Position numbers and translations under genes: made by a program. The notes under the pieces are model-generated. The model was not told where the DNA came from and searched no databases. It worked only from the letters and a program-made list of their open reading frames with translations. Positions 44,153 to 52,625 of a stretch of DNA of 64,000 nucleotides are shown piece after piece. Each line of letters opens with the position of its first letter. Positions within the stretch are counted from its first letter, which is position 1. This DNA is from JAYREN01 sp963663375 (GTDB lineage: Bacteria; Acidobacteriota; Holophagae; Holophagales; Holophagaceae), in the NCBI GenBank assembly GCA_963663375.1, contig OY760195.1:1426001-1490000 (forward strand), written 5' to 3'.

Positions 44153-44503
44153 CTATTGCCGAAGGATCTTCTCCATCGTTCTCCCTTTGGCAAGTTCATC
44201 AATCAACTTGTCCAGATAGCGAATTTTCTTCATCAGGGGATCTTGGATCTCCTCCACGCGAATCCCACACACGACGCCCTTGATCAGGTCCGCGTTCGGG
44301 TTAAAAGCTGGAGCCTTGTCCAAGAAGGCCTGAAGATTACTTCCCCGTTCGATTTGCTGCTGCAGCCCCTCTTGGCTGTAGCCGGTCAGCCAGCAGATGA
44401 TGGCATCGACCTCTGCTCGTGTTCGATTCTTGCGTTCGGCCTTTTGAATGTAGAGGCCGTAGATTATCGAAAAGGACATCGCGAAGATGTTGTGATTGGA
44501 CAT
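44153..44503 (-). CDS. DUF2200-family protein
   Basis: A 116-aa protein matching DUF2200 end to end: FAMSFSIIYGLYIQKAERKNRTRAEVDAIICWLTGY, ADLIKGVVCGIRVEEIQDPL and the C-terminal RYLDKLIDELAKGRTMEKIL. The function of the family is not known. The ATG at 44503 begins at the normal family start (MSNHNIFAMS); 43 upstream codons are unlikely. It is the most conserved gene of this accessory stretch. Confidence 0.83.
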   Translation of the reverse strand: MSNHNIFAMSFSIIYGLYIQKAERKNRTRAEVDAIICWLTGYSQEGLQQQIERGSNLQAFLDKAPAFNPNADLIKGVVCGIRVEEIQDPLMKKIRYLDKLIDELAKGRTMEKILRQ

Positions 44504-44670
44504 CTCGATTTCTTCTGTGAATGGGTGTCGAGTAGGAATGCTGCTCCAAGGGGCTTGTTGATCCAGGACAACCCGTACGGTTGAAACGGCGCAGTGATTG
44601 GGAACGAGAAACCTTGAATTATTCGGGAGCATGCGGGCCCACAGAGGTAGCGGCCGCGTTGAACGGATGT

Positions 44671-45135
44671 TTAAGTATTCGAGACAATCTCTGTGGATGC
44701 TTTTACCAGCACCAGGACCGATGCGCGCTCTGATCTTACAAAGGCAATGCTGACCTTCGTGTTCCGCCCCGGGAATCGAAAGGTAAAATTGAAGCTCTCC
44801 GGATCTGACGGTGACGAAATAAAGACATGGAATCGGCCTTCAAAATTCTTCACGGCTGTACAAGGTGCGACTTCCCGGAAGAAATGTTTGCCGATGACAT
44901 TGGATGAAGCCATCCCGGAAAGTGCTTCCTCGGCCTTGTTGTAGGTCAAGACCAGCCCGTTCGGATCAAGTTCGATGAGCCCGAATGGCAGGTCTCCGAG
45001 TTGCTGCTCCGAAAGCAAGGGGATGCCAAGAAGCGTGGCACGACAGGACAAGCAGATTCCGTGCGAGTGAGGAACCGGACCTTGGCCCGTGGTCGTTCCG
45101 CACCAGGCGCACAAAACAGGGTAGGTCGTTTCCAT
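44671..45135 (-). CDS. PYP-like PAS domain protein with N-terminal CxxC motifs
   Basis: A 154-aa protein. Residues 46-150 align with photoactive yellow protein: FGLIELDPNGLVLTYNKAEE, VIGKHFFREVAPC followed by TAVKNFEGRF, and a C-terminal VLVLVKAS. The chromophore-attachment cysteine (PYP C69) is C92, and the chromophore hydrogen-bonding pair (PYP Y42, E46) is Y65 and E69. PYP T50 is replaced by S73 and R52 by M75. Residues 9-31 contain two CxxC pairs (CAWC, CLSC), probably a zinc ribbon. It could be a blue-light sensor or a PYP-fold protein that lost light sensing. No p-coumarate ligase or tyrosine ammonia-lyase gene is in the window. Confidence 0.75.
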   Translation of the reverse strand: METTYPVLCAWCGTTTGQGPVPHSHGICLSCRATLLGIPLLSEQQLGDLPFGLIELDPNGLVLTYNKAEEALSGMASSNVIGKHFFREVAPCTAVKNFEGRFHVFISSPSDPESFNFTFRFPGRNTKVSIAFVRSERASVLVLVKASTEIVSNT

Positions 45136-45291
45136 TCGGAGTTCCGATCTGAGATTTGGGAAGGGTTACCGGAGTTGCGAAACGATGGAATTCAACCGGC
45201 ACCGCCGCGGCGGCGCAAAGGGGTCGGACGGTGACTCACAGAGCCAGAGTCCGGGTTGCACGATGGATTAGGCGGTGAAGCCGATTTAGGA

Positions 45292-45675
45292 TCACTCAAT
45301 ATAGGATGTCCAACTTTCGAGATGAACTAAACTAACCGTTTTATTGTTTCGAATAATACAGTAGCCAGAGTAATGTTTATGAGCATTTTTATCGATAAAT
45401 AGCCATGAATAAAGTTCATCAGAAGGCCTCAATTGTTTAATGAATGACTCCCATTCCGTGAGTTTGGAGGCCGTAAGTCGTTGGAATTTAGATTTCGCCT
45501 GATCTGGCGTGGTCTTTCCCTTGATCCATTCCATCGGGAACAAAGATGGATCTTTTTTCACCACCTCAAGTCTAGTCGGAGCTTTTTTTTCGGCTTCAGG
45601 CCCAACCGGAGTGCGGCACCCGATGACCAGCAAGGTGGCGGCAGAGACGAAAAGGATTTTTCCGTACCTGGACAT
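45292..45675 (-). CDS. Putative lipoprotein of unknown function, AT-rich
   Basis: A 127-aa protein with a signal and a good lipobox (LFVSAATLLVIGC). The body is helical and charged (ARDP-like, for example QAKSKFQRLTASKLTEWESF), ending in strands (GYCIIRNNKTVSLVHLES). No family is recognised. Base composition is clearly more AT-rich than in the rest of the window, and codon choice differs, suggesting acquisition by transfer. AGGTG precedes ATG 45675. Confidence 0.68.
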   Translation of the reverse strand: MSRYGKILFVSAATLLVIGCRTPVGPEAEKKAPTRLEVVKKDPSLFPMEWIKGKTTPDQAKSKFQRLTASKLTEWESFIKQLRPSDELYSWLFIDKNAHKHYSGYCIIRNNKTVSLVHLESWTSYIE

Positions 45676-45740
45676 GGAAGCACCTAACACCGAATTAACC
45701 GACAGTCCTCGACAGAAACGCCACCCGCTCCCTTCTCCCT

Positions 45741-46256
45741 CTACTTCACTTCCTCCGCCTGTGGCACCCCCTTCACGGCCTCCTCCGCCTTTTTCGGCGC
45801 CACGGGTGCGGGTTTGGGGGCTTCGACGGGTTTCACGGTGCCCTGGTAGGTCTTCCAGGAGGCTTCGGCCTTGGCGCGGATCTGTTCGGCCTTCTTGCGG
45901 TGGCGATCGGCGCGGCGCTGGGCTTCTTCGCCTGTGCGCTTGGCCTTGTCGGCCCGCTTCAGTTCTTCGGCTTCCGCCTTCTTGTAGCGGGCCTGGCGGG
46001 CTTTTTCGTCCTGGGCGCGCTTCTTCTGGAGGCGGGCATCGCCCGCCTGCCGATCCGCCTGGGCCTGGCGTTTGGTCAGTTCCTGTTCCCGCTTGGCCTG
46101 GCGTTCCGCGGGGGTCGCCTTGGGTTGGAGCTTGGGCTTCGGCTTGGCCTCGGGGGCCGTCTTGGCTTCCGCTGCGGGCTTGGGAGCCTCGACCGGGGGC
46201 GCGGGCTGCTGCGCCGCCAAGGAGACCGCAAGGAGAAGGCCGAGCAAGGGATTCAT
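45741..46256 (-). CDS. Exported, highly charged coiled-coil protein
   Basis: A 171-aa protein. A signal peptide (MNPLLGLLLAVSLAAQQP) is followed by an A/P/K-rich linker and then a long helix rich in R, K, E, A and Q (for example QAKREQELTKRQAQADRQ), ending in a second A/P/K-rich tail. Composition alone explains most similarities, so no function is suggested. ATG 46256 is used because the signal begins there. It lies beside the left end of the ISL3 element. Confidence 0.62.
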   Translation of the reverse strand: MNPLLGLLLAVSLAAQQPAPPVEAPKPAAEAKTAPEAKPKPKLQPKATPAERQAKREQELTKRQAQADRQAGDARLQKKRAQDEKARQARYKKAEAEELKRADKAKRTGEEAQRRADRHRKKAEQIRAKAEASWKTYQGTVKPVEAPKPAPVAPKKAEEAVKGVPQAEEVK

Positions 46257-46384
46257 GGGTGCTCCTGGGTTTTCACCAGTGTGCGCGGGTCGCGAGGCCC
46301 TTCGCAACCCAAGCCCTCGGAACCCGGCGCCCTGATGCTAGAGTTCTCAACACCTCCCGGCACGGCTGAGCGGTCAATTTTTCC

Positions 46385-47695
46385 GGTTCTTCGCTATTTC
46401 ATGTGGGTAGTGGTGCCCGGGTGGGGACGTTATTGAAGTCGAGTTTGCCGGCGATGAGGTAGGCGATGGAGATGAGGTTGTGGGGGTTGCGGTAGCCTCG
46501 GGCTTTGGCGATGGCGGCCTGGATGAGGCTGTTGATGCCTTCGATGAGGCCGTTGCTGATCTGGCTGCGCCACCAGTTGAGGATGCCCCTGCGATGGGAT
46601 TGGAACGTCGCGGCCAGCCTCACCAAAGGCCCTATGCCACTGGAATGAGCCATGGCGCACCAGTCGTTGAGGAACATGCCTCCGGCTCGGCGATTGGGTT
46701 GTTCAAAGAAATCCTGCAGGAGGAGCTTCATCTGGTAGGCCTCCACGGTCTGGAGGTTCATGGCCTTCAGCTCCTTGAGGCGGGCCTTCTGGGATTTCGT
46801 TAGATCGCCGGGGTTTCTCAGCCAGTAGTAGCGGGTCTTCTTAAGGCCTGGCGTGGCTGGTGACTCTGAGCGCCGCACGGCGTCCAGGGCGTCATTCATC
46901 AACTTCATCAGGTGAAAGCGATCGAGGGTGATCTCGGCCTTGGGCAGGTGCTCCTGGATGCCTGCAATGAACGCCGGGGACATGTCGCAACACACGTCCT
47001 GGATCTGCTCGGCCTTTCCCCCATGCGCCTTCAGGTCCTCCACGAAGGCGCCCAGGGTGGCCGCATTCCGCCCTTCCGTGCCGAACATCACCCGCCGCAA
47101 ATCCAAATCCATGAAGAAGCTGAGGTAGGTGTGGCCGCGTCGGTAGGACTTGTCATCGACGCAGATCGTCTCGACCGTGGAGAAGTCCAGCTTCGCCCGT
47201 GCTTCATCCGTGTGGAGCTTTACCACGCGCCAGATCCGTGTGTCGTGCTCACCCATTAGCCGGGCCACCGCTCTCACGGGCATCTCGCGGGCGAGGACCA
47301 TGATCAGCGCCTCGAACATCAGGGTGAAACCGGAGCCCTTCCGCCCCCAGGGAACATCGACGGTCTTCACGCCGTGGGTCTCGCATTTGCAGCGAGGCAC
47401 CCGGGCCGTGAGATAGGCCGCGTGCTGGAAGAAGTCCAGGTGGCGCCAAGTCTTCTCCTCCGTGTCGTGAGCCTTGCTTGGCGCACCGCACTCAGGGCAT
47501 GGGAAGGAGGCCCCTCGCTGGAAGTCCACCAGGATGTCTAGTCGACGCTCGCGTGCATTGAACTCCAGTGACTTCACCTCCCAAGGAGGTTGAAGCCCGA
47601 GGGCCGCCGTGAAAAGAAGGTTCGTGTCCATCCCTCTATTGGACCAAGAACCGACCTCACCCTGAGGCTCTACCCACACGATTCAGCGAAGAGCC
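46385..47695 (-). mobile_element. Complete ISL3-family insertion sequence
   Basis: A 1311-bp element. The ends are imperfect inverted repeats of about 24-26 bp: left GGTTCTTCGCT, right (read inward) GGCTCTTCGCT, both followed by TGTGGGTAG. Perfect 8-bp target copies ATTTTTCC flank it at 46377-46384 and 47696-47703. One transposase gene is present on the minus strand. It lies in the short gap between the coiled-coil gene and lpxD. Confidence 0.92.
46435..47631 (-). CDS. ISL3-family transposase
   Basis: A transposase of about 398-410 aa reading from ATG 47631. A zinc-binding N-terminal region (FPCPECGAPSKAHD and PRCKCETHG) precedes an HTH-like part (MPVRAVARLMGEHDTRIWRVV). The DDE core has D in ICVDDKSYRRGHTY, D in DVCCDMSPAFIAGI and E in GLIEGINSLIQAAIAKARGY. 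The frame is uninterrupted; it continues past FNN to a stop near 46399 at the left IS end, so the end coordinate is approximate. The right-end start has GGTTCG-like sequence upstream. Confidence 0.88.
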
Positions 47696-47732
47696 ATTTT
47701 TCCCCTTGGGTTCACCGCGCAGGAGTCTTCGG

Positions 47733-48788
47733 ATGAGCGTCCTCTGTCTTCAGATCAAGACGGACTTTCCCCACCTCATCACCGAGACCCGGGGCAGCCT
47801 CCAGGTTCCAGTGCTGCGGGTGTCTTCGCCGGAGCAGGCCTCCCCGGAAACTCTCGTGTTCGCGGCCACGGAGGGCCAGTTAAGCGCCGCTCTCGAAAGA
47901 CATGCTGGGGCCATCGTGGTGGCGGCGAAGCTGGAGGTGCATCTCCCCGAGAACTCGGACACCACCCTGCTGGTGACGCCCCGGCTCACCCTGGCCCTGG
48001 CGCAGATCGTTAAGAATTACTTCGACCCTTCCCGTTTCAAGTTCGCCCAGGAGCCGCCCATCGATCCCAGGGCCTTCATCGCCTCCAGCGCCTACATCGC
48101 CCCCGGCGCCTGCGTGGCGGCCGGAGCCTTCGTGGGGCCAGATGTGGAGATTGGCACCAACGCCTTCATTGGTCCGGGATGCGTGATCGAGCGGGGCGCC
48201 CGCATCGGCGCCGACACACTGCTGCACGCCCAGGTCTTCGTGGGCTGGGGCTGCCAAGTGGGTGCCTGCTGCGAGATCCACCCTCACACCACCGTCGGCA
48301 GTGACGGTTACAGCTACGCCCACGATGAACAGGGAAACCACTACAAGATTCCCCAGATGGGCATCGTGGTGATCGAGGACGATGTGGAGATCGGCGCCAA
48401 CTGCGCCATCGACCGCGCGGCCTTCGATACCACCCGCATCGGCCGCGGCACCAAGCTCGACAATCTCTGTCACATCGCCCACAACTGCCAGATCGGGCGG
48501 AACGTGCTGCTCACGGGCGGTTTCTTTGTAGCGGGGTCCAGCACCATCGGCGACAACTTTGTGTGCGGCGGGCGCAGTACGGTCACCGACCATGTGAAGA
48601 TCTGCGCCAACGTCCAGGTGGCGGGCCTCTGCGCCATCACCAAGAACATCACCGAGCCTGGTGCCTACGGCGGCCATCCCCTGCAACCCATGAAGCAGTA
48701 TCTGCGCACCACCGCCAGCCTGCCCCACCTGCCGGAGATCCGAAGGACCCTGGCGGCCTTGGAAGTCAAACTGAACGCGCCGAAATAG
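47733..48788 (+). CDS. lpxD: UDP-3-O-acylglucosamine N-acyltransferase
   Basis: A 351-aa enzyme of lipid A synthesis that adds the second 3-hydroxyacyl chain to UDP-3-O-acylglucosamine. An N-terminal uridine-binding domain (residues 1-105) precedes a left-handed beta-helix made of hexapeptide repeats (IGTNAFIGPGCVIERGARIGADTLL). The catalytic histidine lies in LCHIAHNCQIG. The C-terminal block KQYLRTTASLPHLPEI is typical. CAGGAG precedes ATG 47733. Only about 37 nt separate the start from the ISL3 end, so the element probably changed its promoter. Shows the host makes lipopolysaccharide. Confidence 0.93.
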   Translation: MSVLCLQIKTDFPHLITETRGSLQVPVLRVSSPEQASPETLVFAATEGQLSAALERHAGAIVVAAKLEVHLPENSDTTLLVTPRLTLALAQIVKNYFDPSRFKFAQEPPIDPRAFIASSAYIAPGACVAAGAFVGPDVEIGTNAFIGPGCVIERGARIGADTLLHAQVFVGWGCQVGACCEIHPHTTVGSDGYSYAHDEQGNHYKIPQMGIVVIEDDVEIGANCAIDRAAFDTTRIGRGTKLDNLCHIAHNCQIGRNVLLTGGFFVAGSSTIGDNFVCGGRSTVTDHVKICANVQVAGLCAITKNITEPGAYGGHPLQPMKQYLRTTASLPHLPEIRRTLAALEVKLNAPK

Positions 48789-48790
48789 CC

Positions 48791-49000
48791 TCAGAGCCCG
48801 CGCTTGATGGCCATCTCCCCGAGGTGGGTGGTGCGGAACTGCCCGGCCTCTCGCTCTCGGATCAGGTCGAGTTTCAGCAGATAGCCGAGGTCCGCCTCGG
48901 TTACGCCCTTGATGGCCAGGAGCTTCTCCCGACTCACGCCAGGGTGCTTGGTGATGAGTTGCAGCAGGGCCATGCGGCCCGGGGAAATGGTTTCGGTCAC
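48791..49000 (-). CDS. Small winged-helix-like protein
   Basis: A 69-codon frame from GTG 49000, overlapping the YaiI stop as GTGA. The sequence RMALLQLITKHPGVSREKLLAIKGVTEADLGYLLKLDLIRE reads as a winged-helix fold and ends HLGEMAIKRGL. It would be translated with YaiI at the end of the lysine operon. No close family is recognised, and DNA binding is only inferred from shape. Confidence 0.5.
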   Translation of the reverse strand: MTETISPGRMALLQLITKHPGVSREKLLAIKGVTEADLGYLLKLDLIREREAGQFRTTHLGEMAIKRGL

Positions 49001-49494
49001 GGTGTCTCCGGAGTAGGTGGCGCCAGTGCCCGCCGGGCCTTGAGCAGGGACTGGATGAGGGTGTCGAGAGACTGGAGAAAGGTCGAACGGTCCCTGGGCG
49101 TGAAGGCCGAGGGGCCGCCCCCCTGCTCCCCCATGTCCCTCAGGAAGGCGCTGAATTCCCGGGCGGCCAGCGCGTCGCCGATGGAATCCGGCGAGAACAC
49201 GCGGCCCTTGGGATCCAGCGCCCGTGCGCCCTTGGCCAGCACCCGTGCGGCCAGAGGAATGTCCGAGGTGATGGTGATATCCCAGGGCGTCGCCTCCTCT
49301 ACGATCCAGTCGTCGGCGGCATCGAAACGGCCACTCACCACTTTCATCTCGATACACGGATTGCGGGGCACGTTCAGGCGGTTGTTGGCCACCACATAGG
49401 TCTGGAGGCTGTAGCGACCCGCAACCCGGTACACCTCGTCCTTCACCGGGCAGGCGTCGGCGTCGATGAAGAGGCGGATGGAAGGTTCGGCCAT
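48997..49494 (-). CDS. YaiI/YqxD family (DUF188) protein
   Basis: A 165-aa protein of the PIN-like DUF188 family. The N-terminal FIDADACPVKDEVYRVA, the middle VANNRLNVPRNPCIEMKVV and the block ADDWIVEEATPWDITITSDIPLAARVL with GRVFSPDSIGDALAAREF are the family signature. Function is not established, though the conserved acidic residues are reminiscent of nucleases. ATG 49494 is chosen because the family starts near it (GAAGGG upstream); 29 earlier codons are unlikely. It follows lysA by about 55 nt on the same strand. Confidence 0.87.
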   Translation of the reverse strand: MAEPSIRLFIDADACPVKDEVYRVAGRYSLQTYVVANNRLNVPRNPCIEMKVVSGRFDAADDWIVEEATPWDITITSDIPLAARVLAKGARALDPKGRVFSPDSIGDALAAREFSAFLRDMGEQGGGPSAFTPRDRSTFLQSLDTLIQSLLKARRALAPPTPETP

Positions 49495-49549
49495 CCCTTC
49501 AGCCTGGGGCCTGGAGGCGCGGAAGGAAACCCGCATTCCTCGCGTGGCC

Positions 49550-50701
49550 TCAGGGCATCCAGATCTCCGGCGGCACCTCATGGGAAAGGAAGGGCGCCAT
49601 GGCTTCGGTGAAGCCGTAGGCTCCGGTCATTCCGAAGGCCAGGAGATCCCCCGACGCCAGTTCGGGAAGCAACACCTCGCCAAGGCGATCAAGACTGGTA
49701 CAGAGGGGCCCTGCCAGGGTGGCGAGACGCATCGGACCGGCCTTCCCCACGGCCTTCACCGGAAAAGGCTGCCCCGTGAGGAGGGGCCGCAGGAGATGAT
49801 TGACGCCTCCTTCCAGGATGGCGAAACGCGTACCGCGACTCTCCTTCGCGCGGATGACCCGTGTCAGGTATACGCCGCAGGAGGCCACCAGGAAGCGCCC
49901 CGGCTCCATCACCAGCTCCCCCTGGAACCAAGCGTGGCGCTCCAGGAGATCGGTGATTCCACGCCCTAGGGCCACGAGGTCCAGCGGGCTTTCATCCTGG
50001 GCATAGGGAACACCCAGGCCGCCGCCGAGATCAATCTGTTCAAGAGGCGTGGCCAGGGTCACCTGAAGACTCCTCCCCAGCTTCAGCACGTGATCGTAGG
50101 TGGCCAGAAGCCGAGCAGCATCGCGCTCATTGCTCGCCGCAAAGACATGAAGGCCGCGGATCCGCACATGTTTCAGCGCCCTTGCCCGCCGCAGGACTTC
50201 CGGCAGGCGTTCCTCGTCGATGCCGAAGGCAGAAGGCCCTGTGCCACCGATGATGGGCGAAGCCTCCTCGATGCCCTCGCGGGGATGAACGCGCAGATTC
50301 ACGTTCACCGGCCCCGTGGCCAAGGTGTCCAGGCGGGCCAGATCCTCCCAGCCCTCCGCCTGGACCCGGACTCCCATCTCCAACGCCAGGGCCAGCTCCT
50401 GATCACGCTTTCCCGGCCCGGCGTAGAACACCCGCCCAGGGGGCAACCCCAGCGCGGCCACCCGCTTCAGCTCTCCCTCCGAGGCGCAGTCGAAGCTCGC
50501 CCCCAGATCTGCGAACAACCGTAACAGTTTGGGGTGAGGGTTGGCCTTCACGGCAAAGGCCAAGCGTACCCTGGTGGGCAACACTGCGTTCAGCCTCTGG
50601 AACTGGGCCTCCGCAGCACCTGCGGCATAGGCGAAGCAGGGCGTGCCGAACCGCGCCGCCAGCTCCTGGCATTGACCATCCTCGAAGGCGTAGAGGCTCA
50701 T
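49550..50701 (-). CDS. lysA: Diaminopimelate decarboxylase
   Basis: A 383-aa PLP enzyme that decarboxylates meso-diaminopimelate to lysine, the last step of the pathway. The PLP lysine lies in RLAFAVKANPHPKLLRL near residue 53, the phosphate-binding glycine loop is GGGLGVPY, and the C-terminal block CTSLDRLGEVLLPELASGDLLAF with MTGAYGF is characteristic. Its ATG overlaps the aminotransferase stop as ATGA. Slightly short of the typical 410-430 aa. Confidence 0.92.
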   Translation of the reverse strand: MSLYAFEDGQCQELAARFGTPCFAYAAGAAEAQFQRLNAVLPTRVRLAFAVKANPHPKLLRLFADLGASFDCASEGELKRVAALGLPPGRVFYAGPGKRDQELALALEMGVRVQAEGWEDLARLDTLATGPVNVNLRVHPREGIEEASPIIGGTGPSAFGIDEERLPEVLRRARALKHVRIRGLHVFAASNERDAARLLATYDHVLKLGRSLQVTLATPLEQIDLGGGLGVPYAQDESPLDLVALGRGITDLLERHAWFQGELVMEPGRFLVASCGVYLTRVIRAKESRGTRFAILEGGVNHLLRPLLTGQPFPVKAVGKAGPMRLATLAGPLCTSLDRLGEVLLPELASGDLLAFGMTGAYGFTEAMAPFLSHEVPPEIWMP

Positions 50702-51813
50702 GGCTGACTCCAGAAGGGCCCCAGGCGCCGAATGCCTTCGCGAATGGCGGCGGGATCCCCGGCAAAACTGAGGCGAACACAGCCGCGCCCCCCCTCGCCG
50801 AAGGCGATGCCCGGCACCACCACCACGCCGCCTTCATCCCGCAGACGCAGACAGAAGGCCATGGGATCGGCCTGGGCCCATTCCGGGAGGGGCAGCCAGT
50901 GATAGAAGCCACCGCTGCCCGGCATGGGGCGGACCCCGAAATGAGTCTCGAAGGATCCTGCCAGGGCTTCCCAGCGCAGGCGCAACTGGCAGCGAGCCTC
51001 GGGAAGCACCTGGCTTGATGCCTCCAGCAAGGCCCGTGCGGCCTGCTGGGCGGGCCGCGCGGGGGCCGTAACCATGTAGGCGTGCACCAGGCGTGCGGGC
51101 GCCAGCCAGCGGGGATCCCCAAGGGCCCAGCCCACCCGCAGGCCCGGGGCCCCCCAGGCTTTGCTGACGGAACCCAGCACCAGCCCCCAGGAGCTCACAT
51201 CCCGCAGGCTGGGAGGGCGGTCACCAAGGTACAACTCCCGGTACACCTCATCGGAGAGCAGCAGCACGCCCTTGGCCTCACAGGCCTCCGCCACGGCCGC
51301 CAGCTCACAGCGGGATGCGCCACCACCCGTAGGATTGGCGGGGTGGTTCACCACGGCCACCTTGGCCCTGGGCGTGGCACGGAGCGTCTGGATGAATGCC
51401 TCCGCATCCAGCGAAAAATCCCGCGCCAAGGAATAGGCAACGGGTTCGGCGCCCGCGAGATGTGCCAGGGCGGGATAGGCCAGGAAGCCTGGATCCGGCA
51501 CCAACACGGCGTCTCCTGGTTCGAGCCAAGCCTGGAACAGCGCGAAGAGGGCGCCCTGGCTGCCGGTGGCAAGGAACGTGTGCATGCCGTCTGTGCCATG
51601 GAATGCGGCGACGGCCTCCACCAGCTCCGGCAACCCGGCATTGGGCCCATAGGCACAGGAAGTCTCCCCTGCAGCCAGGGCCTGACGCGCTGGGTGCGGC
51701 AGGTTCCAGCCCGGCTCTCCCAGTCCCATGGAAATGGCGTGGGGCGGTGCCCCTTCGCTGAGGGCACGGATGGGGCTGGGCCTCAGATGGGCCAGGCGGG
51801 CAGCCGGGATCAC
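50698..51813 (-). CDS. dapC: N-succinyldiaminopimelate aminotransferase-type enzyme
   Basis: A 371-aa class I/II PLP aminotransferase. The PLP lysine is in LGSVSKAWGAPGLRVGWAL, the NPTGGGA motif is in NHPANPTGGGASRC, and LLLSDEVYREL carries the aspartate that pairs with PLP nitrogen. Its position between dapD and lysA points to the DapC step, although such enzymes are hard to tell from aspartate aminotransferases by sequence. The start is GTG 51813, overlapping the dapD stop as GTGA. Confidence 0.82.
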   Translation of the reverse strand: MIPAARLAHLRPSPIRALSEGAPPHAISMGLGEPGWNLPHPARQALAAGETSCAYGPNAGLPELVEAVAAFHGTDGMHTFLATGSQGALFALFQAWLEPGDAVLVPDPGFLAYPALAHLAGAEPVAYSLARDFSLDAEAFIQTLRATPRAKVAVVNHPANPTGGGASRCELAAVAEACEAKGVLLLSDEVYRELYLGDRPPSLRDVSSWGLVLGSVSKAWGAPGLRVGWALGDPRWLAPARLVHAYMVTAPARPAQQAARALLEASSQVLPEARCQLRLRWEALAGSFETHFGVRPMPGSGGFYHWLPLPEWAQADPMAFCLRLRDEGGVVVVPGIAFGEGGRGCVRLSFAGDPAAIREGIRRLGPFWSQP

Positions 51814-52625
51814 CGCAAGGCCTCCTCGAGGGCCGTAGCCGCATCGGTCCGAGCATCCCGGTATTTCACGATGCAGGGTGCGCTGAGCGACAGGCCGTGG
51901 GCCTGCGCAAAAGGACCGGACGCGGGGCGGCTGCCAGGCACGACCACGGCGCCATCGGGGATCTCGCCCATCAGTTCTCGACCATTGACCAGATCGAAAA
52001 TCACCGTGGATGCGGTGAGCAGAGTGCCCGGCGCAAGCACGGCGCGGCGGCGCACCACCACCCCCTCGAAGAGCCCGCAGAGCCCACCCACGAAGGCATC
52101 GTCCTCCACGATCACCGGGCGGGCCCCCGCCGGTTCCAGCACGCCGCCCACCTGAGCCGCCGCAGAGAGATGCACCCGCTTGCCGATCTGGGCACAGCTT
52201 CCCACCAGGGCATGGCTATCCACCATGGTGCCCTCGTCCACGAAGGCGCCCACGTTCACATAGGCGGGCGGCATGATCACCACACCGGATGCCACGAAGG
52301 CACCCCGACGCACGGCGCTGCCGCCGGGCACCAGGCGTACACCCTCGGCCAAGGTGAACTGCCGGGGGGGAAAGGCCGCACGATCAAAGGCCGAACCGGG
52401 CCAACCTGGAATCTCCGCCGTGGCCGTGGCGCGAAAGCCCGCCAGGACACCGGCTTTCACCCAGGCATTGGCCCGCCAGACGCCATCCTCGCCCCGCTGG
52501 GCCGCCCGGACGGCGCCCGTTTCCAGGGCTTCGAGCAGCGTAGCCCGCATGGCTGGAAGGCACGGATCCGCAAGGATTTCATCCATGGGCCGTGCGTAGA
52601 AGGTTTCGAGGGAAAGCGATTCCAT
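51810..52625 (-). CDS. dapD: Tetrahydrodipicolinate N-succinyltransferase
   Basis: A 271-aa enzyme that transfers succinyl from succinyl-CoA to tetrahydrodipicolinate. The left-handed beta-helix has hexapeptide repeats (GAFVASGVVIMPPAYVNVGAFVDEGTMVDSHALVGSCAQIGKRVHL), and the block GGVLEPAGARPVIVEDDAFVGGLCGLFEGVVV is the DapD signature. Presence of dapD with dapE shows that the succinylase branch is used. Its ATG overlaps the dapA stop (TGATG). Confidence 0.94.
   Translation of the reverse strand: MESLSLETFYARPMDEILADPCLPAMRATLLEALETGAVRAAQRGEDGVWRANAWVKAGVLAGFRATATAEIPGWPGSAFDRAAFPPRQFTLAEGVRLVPGGSAVRRGAFVASGVVIMPPAYVNVGAFVDEGTMVDSHALVGSCAQIGKRVHLSAAAQVGGVLEPAGARPVIVEDDAFVGGLCGLFEGVVVRRRAVLAPGTLLTASTVIFDLVNGRELMGEIPDGAVVVPGSRPASGPFAQAHGLSLSAPCIVKYRDARTDAATALEEALR

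Noticed and set aside
45741..46256. TolA-like function for the charged coiled-coil protein
   Set aside because: The similarity is only composition (Ala, Lys, Glu, Arg); no TolA C-terminal domain or tol genes are near.
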